Below are positions 16,911 through 26,788 of a DNA stretch of 64,000 bases, piece after piece. Position numbers and translations under genes: made by a program. The notes beneath the pieces are model-generated. The model did no database searches. It was not told the DNA's origin and worked only from the letters and a program-made list of their open reading frames with translations. Source of the DNA: Dyadobacter sp. CY345 (GTDB lineage: Bacteria; Bacteroidota; Bacteroidia; Cytophagales; Spirosomataceae); contig NZ_JAKFFS010000002.1 of NCBI RefSeq assembly GCF_021502725.1, positions 496,001 to 560,000 of the forward strand, given 5' to 3'. Numbering within the stretch: position 1 is the stretch's first letter; each line of letters begins with the position of its first letter.

Positions 16911-18209
16911 ATGAAGAAACGACTATTATTGATACTGTCGCTTGGATTTTCTCCTGCTTTTGTTTTTGCACAAACTGCTCTTTCTGCCAAAATAGATCAA
17001 AAATCGCAGTCACTTGAAACTAAAATTGTCGAATGGAGACGGGATTTTCACCAAAATCCTGAGCTTGGTAACCGGGAATTTAAGACGGCTGAAAAAATTG
17101 CGAATCATTTGAAAAGTCTGGGTATTGAAGTACAAACTGGCGTTGCCAAAACGGGTGTGGTGGGTTTGTTAAAGGGTGGAAAGCCCGGCCCGGTCGTGGC
17201 GCTTCGCGCAGACATGGATGGTTTGCCGGTAACCGAACGGGGAGATCTGCCATATAAATCAGCGGTAACAACAGATTATAACGGGCAAAAAGTGGGCGTT
17301 ATGCACGCCTGCGGCCACGATACGCATATCGCAATTTTGATGGGTGTTGCAGAAGTTTTGTCTTCCATAAAAGGCGATCTGAAAGGAACTGTGAAATTTA
17401 TTTTCCAGCCGGCAGAAGAAGGTGCTCCGGAAGGGGAAGAAGGTGGGGCTAAATTGATGGTTAAAGAAGGCGTATTGGAAAACCCGAAAGTAGATGCGAT
17501 TTTTGGTTTGCATATTAATTCACAAACCGAAGTTGGGAAAATATCTTACAAACCGGGCGCTACCATGGCCGCGGTCGACTTTTTTACTATTGATGTAAAA
17601 GGAAAACAAACGCATGGTGCTTATCCATGGTCAGGCGTTGATCCGATTGTTACTTCTTCCCAAATTGTGATGGGGTTACAAACCATCGTAAGCAGGAATC
17701 TTGACATTACAAAAGCACCTGCTGTGGTAACGATTGGTGCAATTAATGGAGGAATCCGGCAGAATATAATTCCGGAACAAGTAAAAATGATCGGAACGAT
17801 CCGGACATTTGATGAGGATATGCATGCGCAGGTGCACAAGCGCGTGACGGAAATTGCTACAAATATCGCAGAAAGTGCCGGTGCGAAAGCAGATGTCAAT
17901 ATCAACACACTTTATCCGGTAACTTTTAATGATGTTCCTTTAACCGAAAAAATGATCGGAACGCTGCAAAATGTAGCAGGAAAGGAAAATGTGAAACTGA
18001 TACCAGCCGTAACAGGTGCCGAAGATTTTTCATACTACCAGCAAAAAGTACCAGGGTTTTTCTTCTTCCTCGGAGGAATGCCAAAAGGAAAAGATCCATT
18101 AACAGCTGCGGCTCACCATACACCTGATTTTTTTATTGATGACAGTGGAATGGTTCTGGGTGTTCGTTCGCTGAGCAGGCTTACGGTGGATTATATGGAG
18201 AAAAAGTAA
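16911..18209 (+). CDS. Secreted M20-family amidohydrolase (N-acyl amino acid/hippurate hydrolase type)
   Basis: 432 aa with a Sec signal peptide (LLILSLGFSPAFVFAQ), so periplasmic or secreted, unlike the usual cytoplasmic members. Metal-site motifs: MHACGHDTHIAIL (Cys, His and Asp ligands), PAEEGAPEGEEGG (catalytic Glu-Glu), GLHIN, and AAHHTPDF near the C-terminus. The dimerisation domain sits between ~200 and 320. The family hydrolyses the amide of N-acyl amino acids or aromatic conjugates with a di-metal centre. The stop codon runs directly into an AT-rich repeat. Confidence 0.9.
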   Translation: MKKRLLLILSLGFSPAFVFAQTALSAKIDQKSQSLETKIVEWRRDFHQNPELGNREFKTAEKIANHLKSLGIEVQTGVAKTGVVGLLKGGKPGPVVALRADMDGLPVTERGDLPYKSAVTTDYNGQKVGVMHACGHDTHIAILMGVAEVLSSIKGDLKGTVKFIFQPAEEGAPEGEEGGAKLMVKEGVLENPKVDAIFGLHINSQTEVGKISYKPGATMAAVDFFTIDVKGKQTHGAYPWSGVDPIVTSSQIVMGLQTIVSRNLDITKAPAVVTIGAINGGIRQNIIPEQVKMIGTIRTFDEDMHAQVHKRVTEIATNIAESAGAKADVNINTLYPVTFNDVPLTEKMIGTLQNVAGKENVKLIPAVTGAEDFSYYQQKVPGFFFFLGGMPKGKDPLTAAAHHTPDFFIDDSGMVLGVRSLSRLTVDYMEKK

Positions 18210-18241
18210 TTATTAATTGTTAAGGGTTAATTGTTAATGAT
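18210..18241. repeat. AT-rich repeat, left end of four-helix-bundle unit
   Basis: Contains TTAATTGTTAAGGGTTAATT followed by GTTAATGATG. It begins at the base after the M20 stop codon. An inverted relative is at 18770-18811, and similar copies are at 35589-35770. Confidence 0.7.
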
Positions 18242-18340
18242 GGATCGTTCGGAGGTCATGAATACATCCTGTTGGTGGAATGAGAGAGATTGTTGATCAC
18301 TTCTTATTCTCGGAGAACACTAAACATTACACGCACTATA

Positions 18341-18694
18341 ATGAGAGAAAACATTGTAAAAGACAAGAGCTTTGCTCTCGCCGTTCGAATTGTCAGGCTT
18401 TACCAATACTTGTCCTTTCATAAAAAGGAGTATGTTTTATCGAAACAGTTGTTAAGAAGCGGGACAAGCGTTGGTGCAATGGTTAGGGAGGCCGAACATG
18501 CTGAGACCAAACCCGATTTTCGCCATAAAATGGGAATTGCGCAAAAAGAAATTAACGAGACAATTTATTGGTTAGAATTACTACTCGAAACTGAATATCT
18601 GACAAAGGAGCAATTCGAAAGCATCAACGCTGACTCAATCGAAATAATAAAACTGCTAACATCAATCATCAAAAAAAGCAAAAATAATGGTTAA
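18341..18694 (+). CDS. Four-helix-bundle protein (S23/IVP-like)
   Basis: 117 aa from ATG 18341; upstream codons in the same frame carry no conserved sequence. Pattern: DKSFALAVRIVRLYQYLSF, then LLRSGTSVGAMVREAEHAET, KMGIAQKEINETIYWLELL, ending in a Lys-rich tail. This is the four-helix-bundle family first seen in rRNA intervening sequences (23S IVP) and common in Bacteroidota as stand-alone genes inside AT-rich repeats. Its function is not known; some members resemble toxin-free bundle proteins linked to mobile elements. The flanking inverted repeats support it being a small mobile or formerly mobile unit. Confidence 0.88.
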   Translation: MRENIVKDKSFALAVRIVRLYQYLSFHKKEYVLSKQLLRSGTSVGAMVREAEHAETKPDFRHKMGIAQKEINETIYWLELLLETEYLTKEQFESINADSIEIIKLLTSIIKKSKNNG

Positions 18695-18769
18695 TTGATG
18701 GGCCAAAATATTTTAAAAATATTGTTTCCTCATTTTCGCGAAGACGCAAACAAATGCGGAACGTGCCAC

Positions 18770-18811
18770 ATCATTAACCATTAATAATTAACCCTTAACC
18801 ATTAACAATTA
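18770..18811. repeat. AT-rich repeat, right end of four-helix-bundle unit
   Basis: Contains ATTAACCCTTAACCATTAAC, the inverted form of the motif at 18210-18241. It includes the stop codon (TAA on the minus strand, 18809-18811) of the neighbouring SDR gene. Confidence 0.7.
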
Positions 18812-19609
18812 TTCCGGCACATTTTTCCTCACCTGATCAAACAACAAATCCGGCAAAAATCTTTTTAAATATATTGCAGCAACCTCCTTAAAACCACCAA
18901 TATAAATCTCCTTCTTATCTTTTTTTACAGCATTCAAAATCTGTCTGGCGCATTCTTCCGGGGCGATACCGTTTTCCTGGTTGCTGTCCATTTTTCCGAA
19001 TTTTCCGCCCGTTTCGTCCAGCGCATTTACGGAAACATTTGTTTTAATATAACCCGGACAAACAGTCGTTACTTTAATATTGTCATTATAACTTTCCGCA
19101 CGTAGAGAATCATAGAAACCATGCAAAGCATGTTTTGACGCGTTATAACCAGAGCGCATGATGGTTCCTATTTTTCCGGCCACACTGCTGATAATAATAA
19201 AATGGCCGCCTTGTTGCTTTATCATATCCGGCAAAACCGCCTTTGTTAAGGCAACGGTACTATAAAAATTGACATCCATCAGCTTCTTGTAAACTTCCAG
19301 ATCCGTGTCCTTTATATACGAGCGCTGACTAACGCCGGCGTTGTGAACCATGATATCAATACGCTGAAATTTTGCAATAATTTGTTCAGCCGCTTCATTT
19401 GCCTTCTCAAATTCTGTCACATCCAGAGGAAGAATCATAACCGAAGAATCGGGCAAACCTGTCCTTACTTTAACGCGTTCGAGTTCTTCTCTTCTCCTTG
19501 CTGTCAAAACAAGTTTCGCTCCTTCCTTAGCAAAAGCCATGGCAATCGCTTCGCCGATTCCGGAAGATGCTCCGGTTATCCAAACTACTTTATTTTGGAA
19601 AGTATCCAT
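18809..19609 (-). CDS. Short-chain dehydrogenase/reductase (DHRS7-like)
   Basis: 266 aa from ATG 19609, 16 bases after the LD-carboxypeptidase stop; the frame extends upstream but would overlap that gene. NAD(P) motif TGASSGIGEA near residue 13, NAG at ~90 (HNAGVSQRSY), catalytic Ser in ISSVAGKIG and YNASKHALHG with Tyr-x3-Lys. The late part has the extended C-terminus (YLKRFLPDLLFDQVR) of the DHRS7-like group, which is often membrane-associated. Substrate unknown; likely co-transcribed with the peptidase upstream. Confidence 0.88.
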   Translation of the reverse strand: MDTFQNKVVWITGASSGIGEAIAMAFAKEGAKLVLTARRREELERVKVRTGLPDSSVMILPLDVTEFEKANEAAEQIIAKFQRIDIMVHNAGVSQRSYIKDTDLEVYKKLMDVNFYSTVALTKAVLPDMIKQQGGHFIIISSVAGKIGTIMRSGYNASKHALHGFYDSLRAESYNDNIKVTTVCPGYIKTNVSVNALDETGGKFGKMDSNQENGIAPEECARQILNAVKKDKKEIYIGGFKEVAAIYLKRFLPDLLFDQVRKNVPE

Positions 19610-19625
19610 TTTTTTTACTCGTGTT

Positions 19626-20561
19626 TTATATAATCGTAGGAGCGGAAGACAAAAAGTGCAGTTCCACGCCGTCTTTATTAACATCCAGATAAGCATTCAG
19701 TCCAACGCCAATCGCCCGGTTATCTGCCACATGGCCGACAGGAAAATCGAAGGAAACCGGATAATCGAATTCTGCAATATGCTCTTTGATGATCTCGTTG
19801 GCAGTTTTTCCAAATGAAGGATTTGAATTGTCCCGCATGTCAGTGAATTGTCCAACGATCAAACCGGCCAGATGACTTAGTTTACCTGCCCGTTTCATCT
19901 GGATCATCAGACGGTCCAGATTGTATAGATATTCGTTTACATCTTCAATAAAAAGAATCTTTCCTTCGGTATCGATTTCTATTTCTGAGCCGATCATATG
20001 TGCAAGCAAACAAAGGTTGCCGCCAATCATTTCGGCCACAGCGCTACCCGTTGTATTAAAGTCATGAGGAGCGACAGAATAACCCGGAAGTTCGCCGAAT
20101 AGTATTTGTCGCAAAGATTCCGCGGCTTTTTCAGCACCCTCCAATGTCATGGATTTCACCATGGGCGCATGAATTCCTGCATAACCTAACTGATATAACT
20201 TAGAAAGTACGACAGTCAGATCACTAAAACCAACAATCCATTTTGGAGATTTCAGGTAATTGGTGAAGTCAATTTTATCAATAATCCGTGAACAGCCATA
20301 ACCGCCACGCGCTGCAATAACTGCCTTGATAGATGGATCGTCAAGCATCATTTGCAGGTCTTCGATCCGGTCTGCGTCACTGGCTGAAAACTGATTGAAA
20401 GAAGATTTTAGCGTTTTTCCTTCAACAACTTTTAATTTCCATTGATCTTGCAGCAGGCTGATTCCAGGCAGTAAATCTTCATAATGGATGCAACTTGCGG
20501 GAGCAACAATCCCTATTTTATCACCTGGTTGTAAAAATGGCGGAATTTGGATGGTGGGCAT
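19626..20561 (-). CDS. LD-carboxypeptidase (S66 family)
   Basis: 311 aa, normal length. It removes the terminal D-Ala from murein tetrapeptides during peptidoglycan recycling. Seen: RGGYGCSRIIDKIDF, the nucleophile Ser in KWIVGFSDLTVV, the catalytic Glu in LFIEDVNEY and the His in FPVGHVADNRAIGVG. No signal peptide, as for the cytoplasmic enzymes. It is preceded by the DUF721 gene and followed by the SDR on the same strand. Confidence 0.92.
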   Translation of the reverse strand: MPTIQIPPFLQPGDKIGIVAPASCIHYEDLLPGISLLQDQWKLKVVEGKTLKSSFNQFSASDADRIEDLQMMLDDPSIKAVIAARGGYGCSRIIDKIDFTNYLKSPKWIVGFSDLTVVLSKLYQLGYAGIHAPMVKSMTLEGAEKAAESLRQILFGELPGYSVAPHDFNTTGSAVAEMIGGNLCLLAHMIGSEIEIDTEGKILFIEDVNEYLYNLDRLMIQMKRAGKLSHLAGLIVGQFTDMRDNSNPSFGKTANEIIKEHIAEFDYPVSFDFPVGHVADNRAIGVGLNAYLDVNKDGVELHFLSSAPTII

Positions 20562-20614
20562 AAAGTAATTAGGCAGTGACGATGGGCAGTTAGCAGTTTT
20601 TTGCTGGTTTGGTA

Positions 20615-20941
20615 TTAGATAAACACAACATCTTCAACGAGGTCCGATTTCATTTCCCTGTTGATGAGTTCGATGATCTTGGATTTTGCACGAACAAGTT
20701 CGTTTCTTAAAGGTGCAGATTCGATCTGAAGAAATAGGATCCGGTCTTTAATATAAATATTCTTTGTTCTGGAAGCGATGGCCGATCCCATGATTTTATC
20801 CCAATGTGCCACAACATAGGACTGGTCAAACCTGCTTCTGAGCTTGTAGCGTTCGAGCATTTGATCAATCGCTTCTTTCAGCGGAGTAATCCCAGGTTTT
20901 CTGGAAGATTTTTCTTTGTCGAAACGATAATGTATGGCCAT
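20615..20941 (-). CDS. DUF721 (DciA-like) protein
   Basis: 108 aa. Core: LKEAIDQMLERYKLRSRFDQ, VVAHWDKIMGSAIASRTKNI and LFLQIESAPLRNELVRAKSK, the pattern of the DUF721 family. Members related to DciA load the replicative helicase DnaB in bacteria lacking DnaC; in Bacteroidota the role has to be inferred. Starts the minus-strand group that runs to 18809. Confidence 0.88.
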   Translation of the reverse strand: MAIHYRFDKEKSSRKPGITPLKEAIDQMLERYKLRSRFDQSYVVAHWDKIMGSAIASRTKNIYIKDRILFLQIESAPLRNELVRAKSKIIELINREMKSDLVEDVVFI

Positions 20942-21067
20942 AAACAGATACTTTGGACAAAGATAGAATAAAGCGACGAACGCCGGAAGTTAAAATTTTT
21001 GAAACGCTTAAAACTTGGGTATAACGAAATTGTGAATTTCTGTTTACATCAAATTTTCCACGCGATA

Positions 21068-21100
21068 TTTGTTTTTCCGCACTTCCGGGCTTATTATTGC
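21068..21100 (+). promoter_or_regulatory. Probable promoter of the metY-metX transcript
   Basis: TTTG (21068-21071), 20-base spacer, TATTATTGC (21092-21100). This is one mismatch from the TAnnTTTGC box with a spacer one base long. The start would be ~21107, about 30 bases before the riboswitch. Confidence 0.5.
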
Positions 21101-21138
21101 AACATCAAGTCAATTCGCTTTCACTTTTCAGCGGTTGA

Positions 21139-21244
21139 TTTATAAAGAAGAGGCGAGAGAATGGGCTCTACGAACCTCTGGCAACCTACTCCTGCGTCGG
21201 AGAAAGGTGCTAATTCCCACCTAAGCTGTTTTAGGAGATATAAA
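21139..21244 (+). promoter_or_regulatory. SAM riboswitch (S-box, SAM-I type)
   Basis: TTTATA (21139-21144) pairs with TATAAA (21239-21244) as P1. Between them are GAGGCGAGAGAATGGGCTCT, the GGCAACCT core and AGGTGCTAATTCCCACCT, the conserved S-box segments. The aptamer lies upstream of metY and metX, the expected targets. No clear terminator was found between the aptamer and metY, so the way it controls expression is open; the P1 3' strand carries AGGAG, which could tie control to translation. Confidence 0.9.
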
Positions 21245-21255
21245 ATCAAACGCGC

Positions 21256-21420
21256 ATGAACTTATTACAAGAAAATTCCGCTAGCCGGAGGGCTTTATCC
21301 TCATATCTGATTTTGATAAGCAAAAGCTTTTCAATGCTATTTCCGTATGCCGTTTTACCACCAGAACGATGTCGGTTTCTACTGAATGTTGCCATTACTA
21401 AATATTTGCCGCACAAATAA
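21256..21420 (+). CDS. 54-codon open frame inside the SAM riboswitch leader
   Basis: ATG 21256 to TAA 21418-21420, 54 aa, beginning 12 bases after riboswitch P1 and ending 15 bases before the metY ATG. The peptide starts MNLLQENSASRRALSSYL and ends ITKYLPHK; it is rich in Ser, Leu and Arg with no recognised domain. AGGAG in the riboswitch P1 strand lies 18 bases upstream, rather far for a ribosome site. It may be a leader peptide coupled to metY translation or simply a chance open frame. Confidence 0.35.
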   Translation: MNLLQENSASRRALSSYLILISKSFSMLFPYAVLPPERCRFLLNVAITKYLPHK

Positions 21421-22740
<1,320 letters not shown>

Positions 22741-22824
22741 TGAATTTGTTCTGAAGTGAATGACTGAAATTCACTTCAGAACTTTTAAATAGTTGTAGAA
22801 TTTAAACTTTGTGCTCTGGCACGT

Positions 22825-23877
22825 ATGCAAGCGGAACAAAAGATTTTTAGATATCCCTACGCTTATCCATTAGAGTTGGGACGTGAACTGCCTGGTTTTG
22901 AATTATCGTATACCACCTACGGTACCCGAAATCCGGAAGATGATAATATTGTCTGGATATGTCATGCATTAACCGGAAACTCCAACGCCGCTGAATGGTG
23001 GGATGGCTTGGTTGGAGAAGGTAAATATTTCAATTCAGAGAAAGATTTTATTATCTGTGTGAATGTCCTTGGGTCGGCGTATGGTTCAACCGGGCCGCTT
23101 TCCATCAATCCAATAACACAAAAACCTTATTTTCGCGACTTCCCGACGATTACTGTAAAAGACGTTGTTGGAACATTGGAAATTCTTCGCCAGGAACTGA
23201 ATATCAATAAGATAAAAATGTGCATCGGCGGATCTTTGGGTGGACAGCAAGCACTTGAATGGGCCGTTGAAGTACCGGATCTTTTCGAAGAACTTATTTT
23301 GATCGCATCCAATGCGCTGCATTCTCCATGGGGCGTAGCTTTCAATGAATCACAGCGGATGGCGATCGAAGCGGATCAGACCTGGAATGACAACACCGAA
23401 GATTCCGGGAAAATGGGTATGCGTGCGGCCCGTTCAATGGCTCTGCTTTCTTACCGAAATTACGATACCTATAATTTCACCCAGGCGCGCGACAATCCTG
23501 ACCAGATCGATGATTTCCGTGCGTCGTCTTATCAGCAATATCAGGGCGATAAATTTGTGAAAAGATTTAACGCATATTCTTACTGGATTCTTTCAAAAAT
23601 TATGGATTCGCATAATGTTGGAAGAAACCGTGGAGGAATTGTGCATGCGCTTGGTTTGGTTAAAGCAAAAACTTTGGTCTTAGGCATAAAGTCTGATTTG
23701 TTATTTCCGCTTACCGAGCAGCAATTTGTGGCAAGACATATTCCTGACGCCGTTTTCCAGGAAATCGATTCCTTATATGGTCACGATGGATTCCTGATCG
23801 AATACAAACAACTGACGCAGGTGATACGGGCCTGGCAGGAAACAAACGGACAATTGCAGATCGCTAAAATCGGCTAG
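22825..23877 (+). CDS. metX: Homoserine O-acetyltransferase
   Basis: 350 aa alpha/beta hydrolase fold. It acetylates homoserine with acetyl-CoA for MetY. Triad: Ser in GGSLGGQQALEW, Asp in VLGIKSDLLFP, His in LYGHDGFLIE. CHALTGNSNAAEWW and GSAYGSTGPLSINP are conserved substrate-side motifs. Acetyl rather than succinyl specificity is inferred from family type and the neighbouring OAH sulfhydrylase. A terminator follows. Confidence 0.94.
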   Translation: MQAEQKIFRYPYAYPLELGRELPGFELSYTTYGTRNPEDDNIVWICHALTGNSNAAEWWDGLVGEGKYFNSEKDFIICVNVLGSAYGSTGPLSINPITQKPYFRDFPTITVKDVVGTLEILRQELNINKIKMCIGGSLGGQQALEWAVEVPDLFEELILIASNALHSPWGVAFNESQRMAIEADQTWNDNTEDSGKMGMRAARSMALLSYRNYDTYNFTQARDNPDQIDDFRASSYQQYQGDKFVKRFNAYSYWILSKIMDSHNVGRNRGGIVHALGLVKAKTLVLGIKSDLLFPLTEQQFVARHIPDAVFQEIDSLYGHDGFLIEYKQLTQVIRAWQETNGQLQIAKIG

Positions 23878-23898
23878 CTCCATATATTTAAACTTTTG

Positions 23899-23930
23899 AA
23901 AAGTCCTGTGTTTGATTACGCAGGACTTTT
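23899..23930 (+). terminator. Terminator of metY-metX
   Basis: AAAAGTCCTG (23899-23908) and CAGGACTTTT (23921-23930) form a 10-bp stem with T-rich end, 22 bases after the metX stop. Confidence 0.8.
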
Positions 23931-24010
23931 TACTTTTATAGAAAAAAGTGAATTGCCGCAGATAAGTAATCTTTAAGGTGACAGAAAATTTTATGAGAAA
24001 ATAATTTAAA

Positions 24011-24754
24011 ATGCCTTTCAAACGCAGCCACAAATTTCTGATTATAAGTGCGGTATTTATTATTGTAGTGATGGTGTTTTTGCTTTTGTCAAGAAAAGCG
24101 CAGATCAATCCGGTTACTGGTGAAGAGCAGCAAATTACCTTAACACCAGATCAGGAAATTACATTAGGGATTGAATCGGCACCGCAACTGGCGATCCAGT
24201 TTGGTGGGATATATCAAAAAGACCACGCAGACGAGAAAATTAAATCTATTGGCAGAATACTTGTTTCATCATCTGATATTGCCAAATCTCCATACCAGTT
24301 TGATTTTCACGTTTTGGCTGATTCTCATACTGTTGATGCATTCGCACTTCCCGGCGGGCAAATATTCTTAACATTGGGTTTGTATAAAAAACTTAAAACC
24401 AATGACGAGATCGCCGTAATTTTAAGCCATCAGATAGGCCATATTATCGGACGACATGCTTCTGAGAAGTTGTTTAAAAGCAGTGTTTTTGAAGGAATAT
24501 CAACGCAGGATACCATTCTGGTCAAAGATTTCTCGCCGAGGATGATTTCGAAATATTTGTCTGATCTCATTACGCTTAATTATGATGAGGAGGAAGAAAA
24601 TGAGGCGGATCACCTTGGCATTGGTTACGCAACCCAAGCCGGATTTAACCCGGATTCTTTTTCAAAGGAATTTTTTAAAGAAAAAAATTCCAATAAGAAA
24701 TCACAACTGTTTTTTGATAAACACTGCGGTTTTTTAAAGCGTAAGAGAAATTAG
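24011..24754 (+). CDS. M48-like metalloprotease homologue with catalytic Glu replaced by Gln
   Basis: 247 aa. One N-terminal membrane segment (FLIISAVFIIVVMVFLLL), then a periplasmic M48 domain: FHVLADSHTVDAFALPGG, and LSHQIGHIIGRHA where the zinc motif HExxH should be. The codon at the Glu position is CAG, giving H140-Q141-I-G-H144. The third ligand region is intact (ENEADHLGIGYA, Glu198). The sequence stops soon after this, shorter at the C-terminus than typical M48 proteins, with a basic tail. Zinc binding seems possible but not normal hydrolysis, so it may be a pseudo-protease. Confidence 0.82.
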   Translation: MPFKRSHKFLIISAVFIIVVMVFLLLSRKAQINPVTGEEQQITLTPDQEITLGIESAPQLAIQFGGIYQKDHADEKIKSIGRILVSSSDIAKSPYQFDFHVLADSHTVDAFALPGGQIFLTLGLYKKLKTNDEIAVILSHQIGHIIGRHASEKLFKSSVFEGISTQDTILVKDFSPRMISKYLSDLITLNYDEEEENEADHLGIGYATQAGFNPDSFSKEFFKEKNSNKKSQLFFDKHCGFLKRKRN

Positions 24755-24801
24755 ATACGGTTCAGCAGAAGTATAAAAATTGAATTTTGTAACTTTGCGC
24801 T

Positions 24802-25710
24802 ATGTCAGAAATTATCACAGTTCAGGATTTTTATAAGGATGCTTCTTTGCTGATTCCGGAAAGAATTCAGAAAGAAATTGGCCATTTTAATATTTTCAGA
24901 ACGGAGGAAATCGTTGCCACTTCCAAAGGAAAAATGCCTTACAACCGAAGATCTTACTATAAGATCAGTTTGATTATCGGTAAAAGCACGGCGGAATATG
25001 CTGATAAGGTTATTGAAATTGAAGAAAATGCGCTATTGTTCGCTACACCTCAGATCCCCTACAATTATCATCCGCTGACCGATAAACAGGCCGGAATCTT
25101 CTGCATTTTCTCTGAAGATTTTTTCAGAGAAAATTATGCTGGTTCGCCCATCTCAGATTTCCCCGTTTTCCAACCAGGAGGCAATCCGATCTTTTTTCTC
25201 AATCCCGAAAAAATCGAAGAAGTGAAAATGATATTTGGCAAAATGATGAAAGAGTTGGCGTCGGACTATGCATTTAAGTATGATCTGATTCGAAATTACA
25301 TCATAGAGCTGATCCATACCGGTCAAAAATTACAGCCTGTTTCAGGACTTCACGTTGAGACAAACGCGACCCGCCGCGTTTCTTCTTTGTTTATGGAATT
25401 GCTGGAAAGGCAATTTCCTCTGGAACCTCCGCACCAGAAATTGAAATTACGGTCAGCAAAAGATTATGCGGATCAGCTATCGATCCATGTGAATTATCTC
25501 AATAAAGTGCTGAAAGAAATGACCGGCAAAACCACGACGGCACTTATTCTGGAAAGGATTGTGCAGGAAGCCAAAATACTTCTTAAACATACAGACTGGA
25601 ATATTTCGGAAATTGCTTACTGCCTCGGATTTGAGGAACCCGCGCATTTTAATAACCTTTTCAAAAAACATACAAGCCTTACCCCAAAATCTTTCAGAGC
25701 CTTGATTTGA
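24802..25710 (+). CDS. AraC-family transcriptional regulator
   Basis: 302 aa. The N-terminal part (SYYKISLIIGKSTAEYADKV) looks like a cupin-type sensing domain; the C-terminal ~100 residues hold two helix-turn-helices: AKDYADQLSIHVNYLNKVLK and DWNISEIAYCLGFEEPAHFN with NLFKKHTSLTPKSFR, the AraC signature. TAACTTTGC (24790-24798) sits just before the ATG. It most likely controls the oxidoreductase gene 85 bases downstream. Confidence 0.92.
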   Translation: MSEIITVQDFYKDASLLIPERIQKEIGHFNIFRTEEIVATSKGKMPYNRRSYYKISLIIGKSTAEYADKVIEIEENALLFATPQIPYNYHPLTDKQAGIFCIFSEDFFRENYAGSPISDFPVFQPGGNPIFFLNPEKIEEVKMIFGKMMKELASDYAFKYDLIRNYIIELIHTGQKLQPVSGLHVETNATRRVSSLFMELLERQFPLEPPHQKLKLRSAKDYADQLSIHVNYLNKVLKEMTGKTTTALILERIVQEAKILLKHTDWNISEIAYCLGFEEPAHFNNLFKKHTSLTPKSFRALI

Positions 25711-25795
25711 AATTTGCAATTCCTGATTTGAATTCCGCAAAGAGCTGATGACTGCTGATGATACCTTTGTTTTATCAAACAAAAAATAAAAACAA

Positions 25796-26560
25796 ATGGA
25801 ATCGACGAATAAAATAGCATTAGTGACAGGCGGAAGCAGAGGTCTTGGAAAAAACATGGCACTCAGCCTGGCGCAAAAAGGAAATGACGTTATTGTTGTA
25901 TACCGCAGCAATGAAAGCGAAGCAAATGAAGTTGTTTCAGAAATTGAAAAATTAGGTCAGAAAGCCGCAGCGATACAGCTGGATGTTGCAAACACAAAAG
26001 CTTTCGATCAATTTTTTGAAACAATCTCTTCCTTATTAAAAGAAAAATGGAACCGCGATACATTCGATTTCCTTATTAATAATGCCGGAATTGACAGGAA
26101 TTCGGCTTTCAAAGATACCACGGAAGAAGATTTTGACGAGCTGTTCAACACACATTTCAAAGGTGTCTATTTCCTTACACAAAAGGCGCTTCCATTTCTT
26201 GCAGATGGTGGTAGAATAGTAAATCTGTCCACAGGCCTTGCCCGTTTTTCAACACCTGGATACGCAGCCTACGCTTCCATGAAAGGTGCCATTGAAGTGT
26301 TTACAAAGTATCTGGCCAAAGAACTTGGTGGTCGCGGAATCACAGCAAATGTGGTTGCGCCTGGCATTATCCATACGGATTTCACAAAGAAAGCATTTGC
26401 TTCTCATGAAGGAATGGAAGGATATATAAATTCTATCACAGCCTTGGGCCGCGTTGGTTTGCCGGAAGATATTGGTGGAATTGTAGCATTTTTGTGCAGT
26501 AAAGAAGCTGGCTGGGTAACCGCTCAACGTATTGAAGCATCTGGTGGAATGAACCTATAA
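25796..26560 (+). CDS. SDR oxidoreductase, FabG-like
   Basis: 254 aa. TGGSRGLGKNMA for the cofactor, NNAGIDRNSAF, VNLSTGLARFS for the Ser, YAAYASMKGAIE with the Tyr-x3-Lys pair, and PGIIHTDFT. C-terminal AQRIEASGGMNL is the usual end of classical SDRs. Downstream of an AraC regulator, an arrangement common for inducible reductases; the substrate is unknown. TACCTTTG (25762-25769) may be its own -7 box. Confidence 0.9.
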   Translation: MESTNKIALVTGGSRGLGKNMALSLAQKGNDVIVVYRSNESEANEVVSEIEKLGQKAAAIQLDVANTKAFDQFFETISSLLKEKWNRDTFDFLINNAGIDRNSAFKDTTEEDFDELFNTHFKGVYFLTQKALPFLADGGRIVNLSTGLARFSTPGYAAYASMKGAIEVFTKYLAKELGGRGITANVVAPGIIHTDFTKKAFASHEGMEGYINSITALGRVGLPEDIGGIVAFLCSKEAGWVTAQRIEASGGMNL

Positions 26561-26578
26561 ATTTATAATTACTATGTT

Positions 26579-26622
26579 AAGAGACCTGGATAGAATTCAT
26601 TGTGAATTTATCCAGGTCTCTT
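26579..26622 (+). terminator. Strong hairpin after the SDR gene
   Basis: AAGAGACCTGGATA (26579-26592) and TATCCAGGTCTCTT (26609-26622) are perfect 14-bp arms with a 16-base loop, 18 bases after the stop. Confidence 0.75.
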
Positions 26623-26788
26623 CGTATTATATTATCTATCAGATACTTATAGTCGAGATTATTTTTTATGGTCAAACAGGCGGTATTTGATAGATATAAC
26701 TTAATTAATATAAAATTGAAAATAAATATTTTATAAATTGAAAATTACTGTGTATCTTAATTGGAAATATCAGTAACATTCGAGCCTT

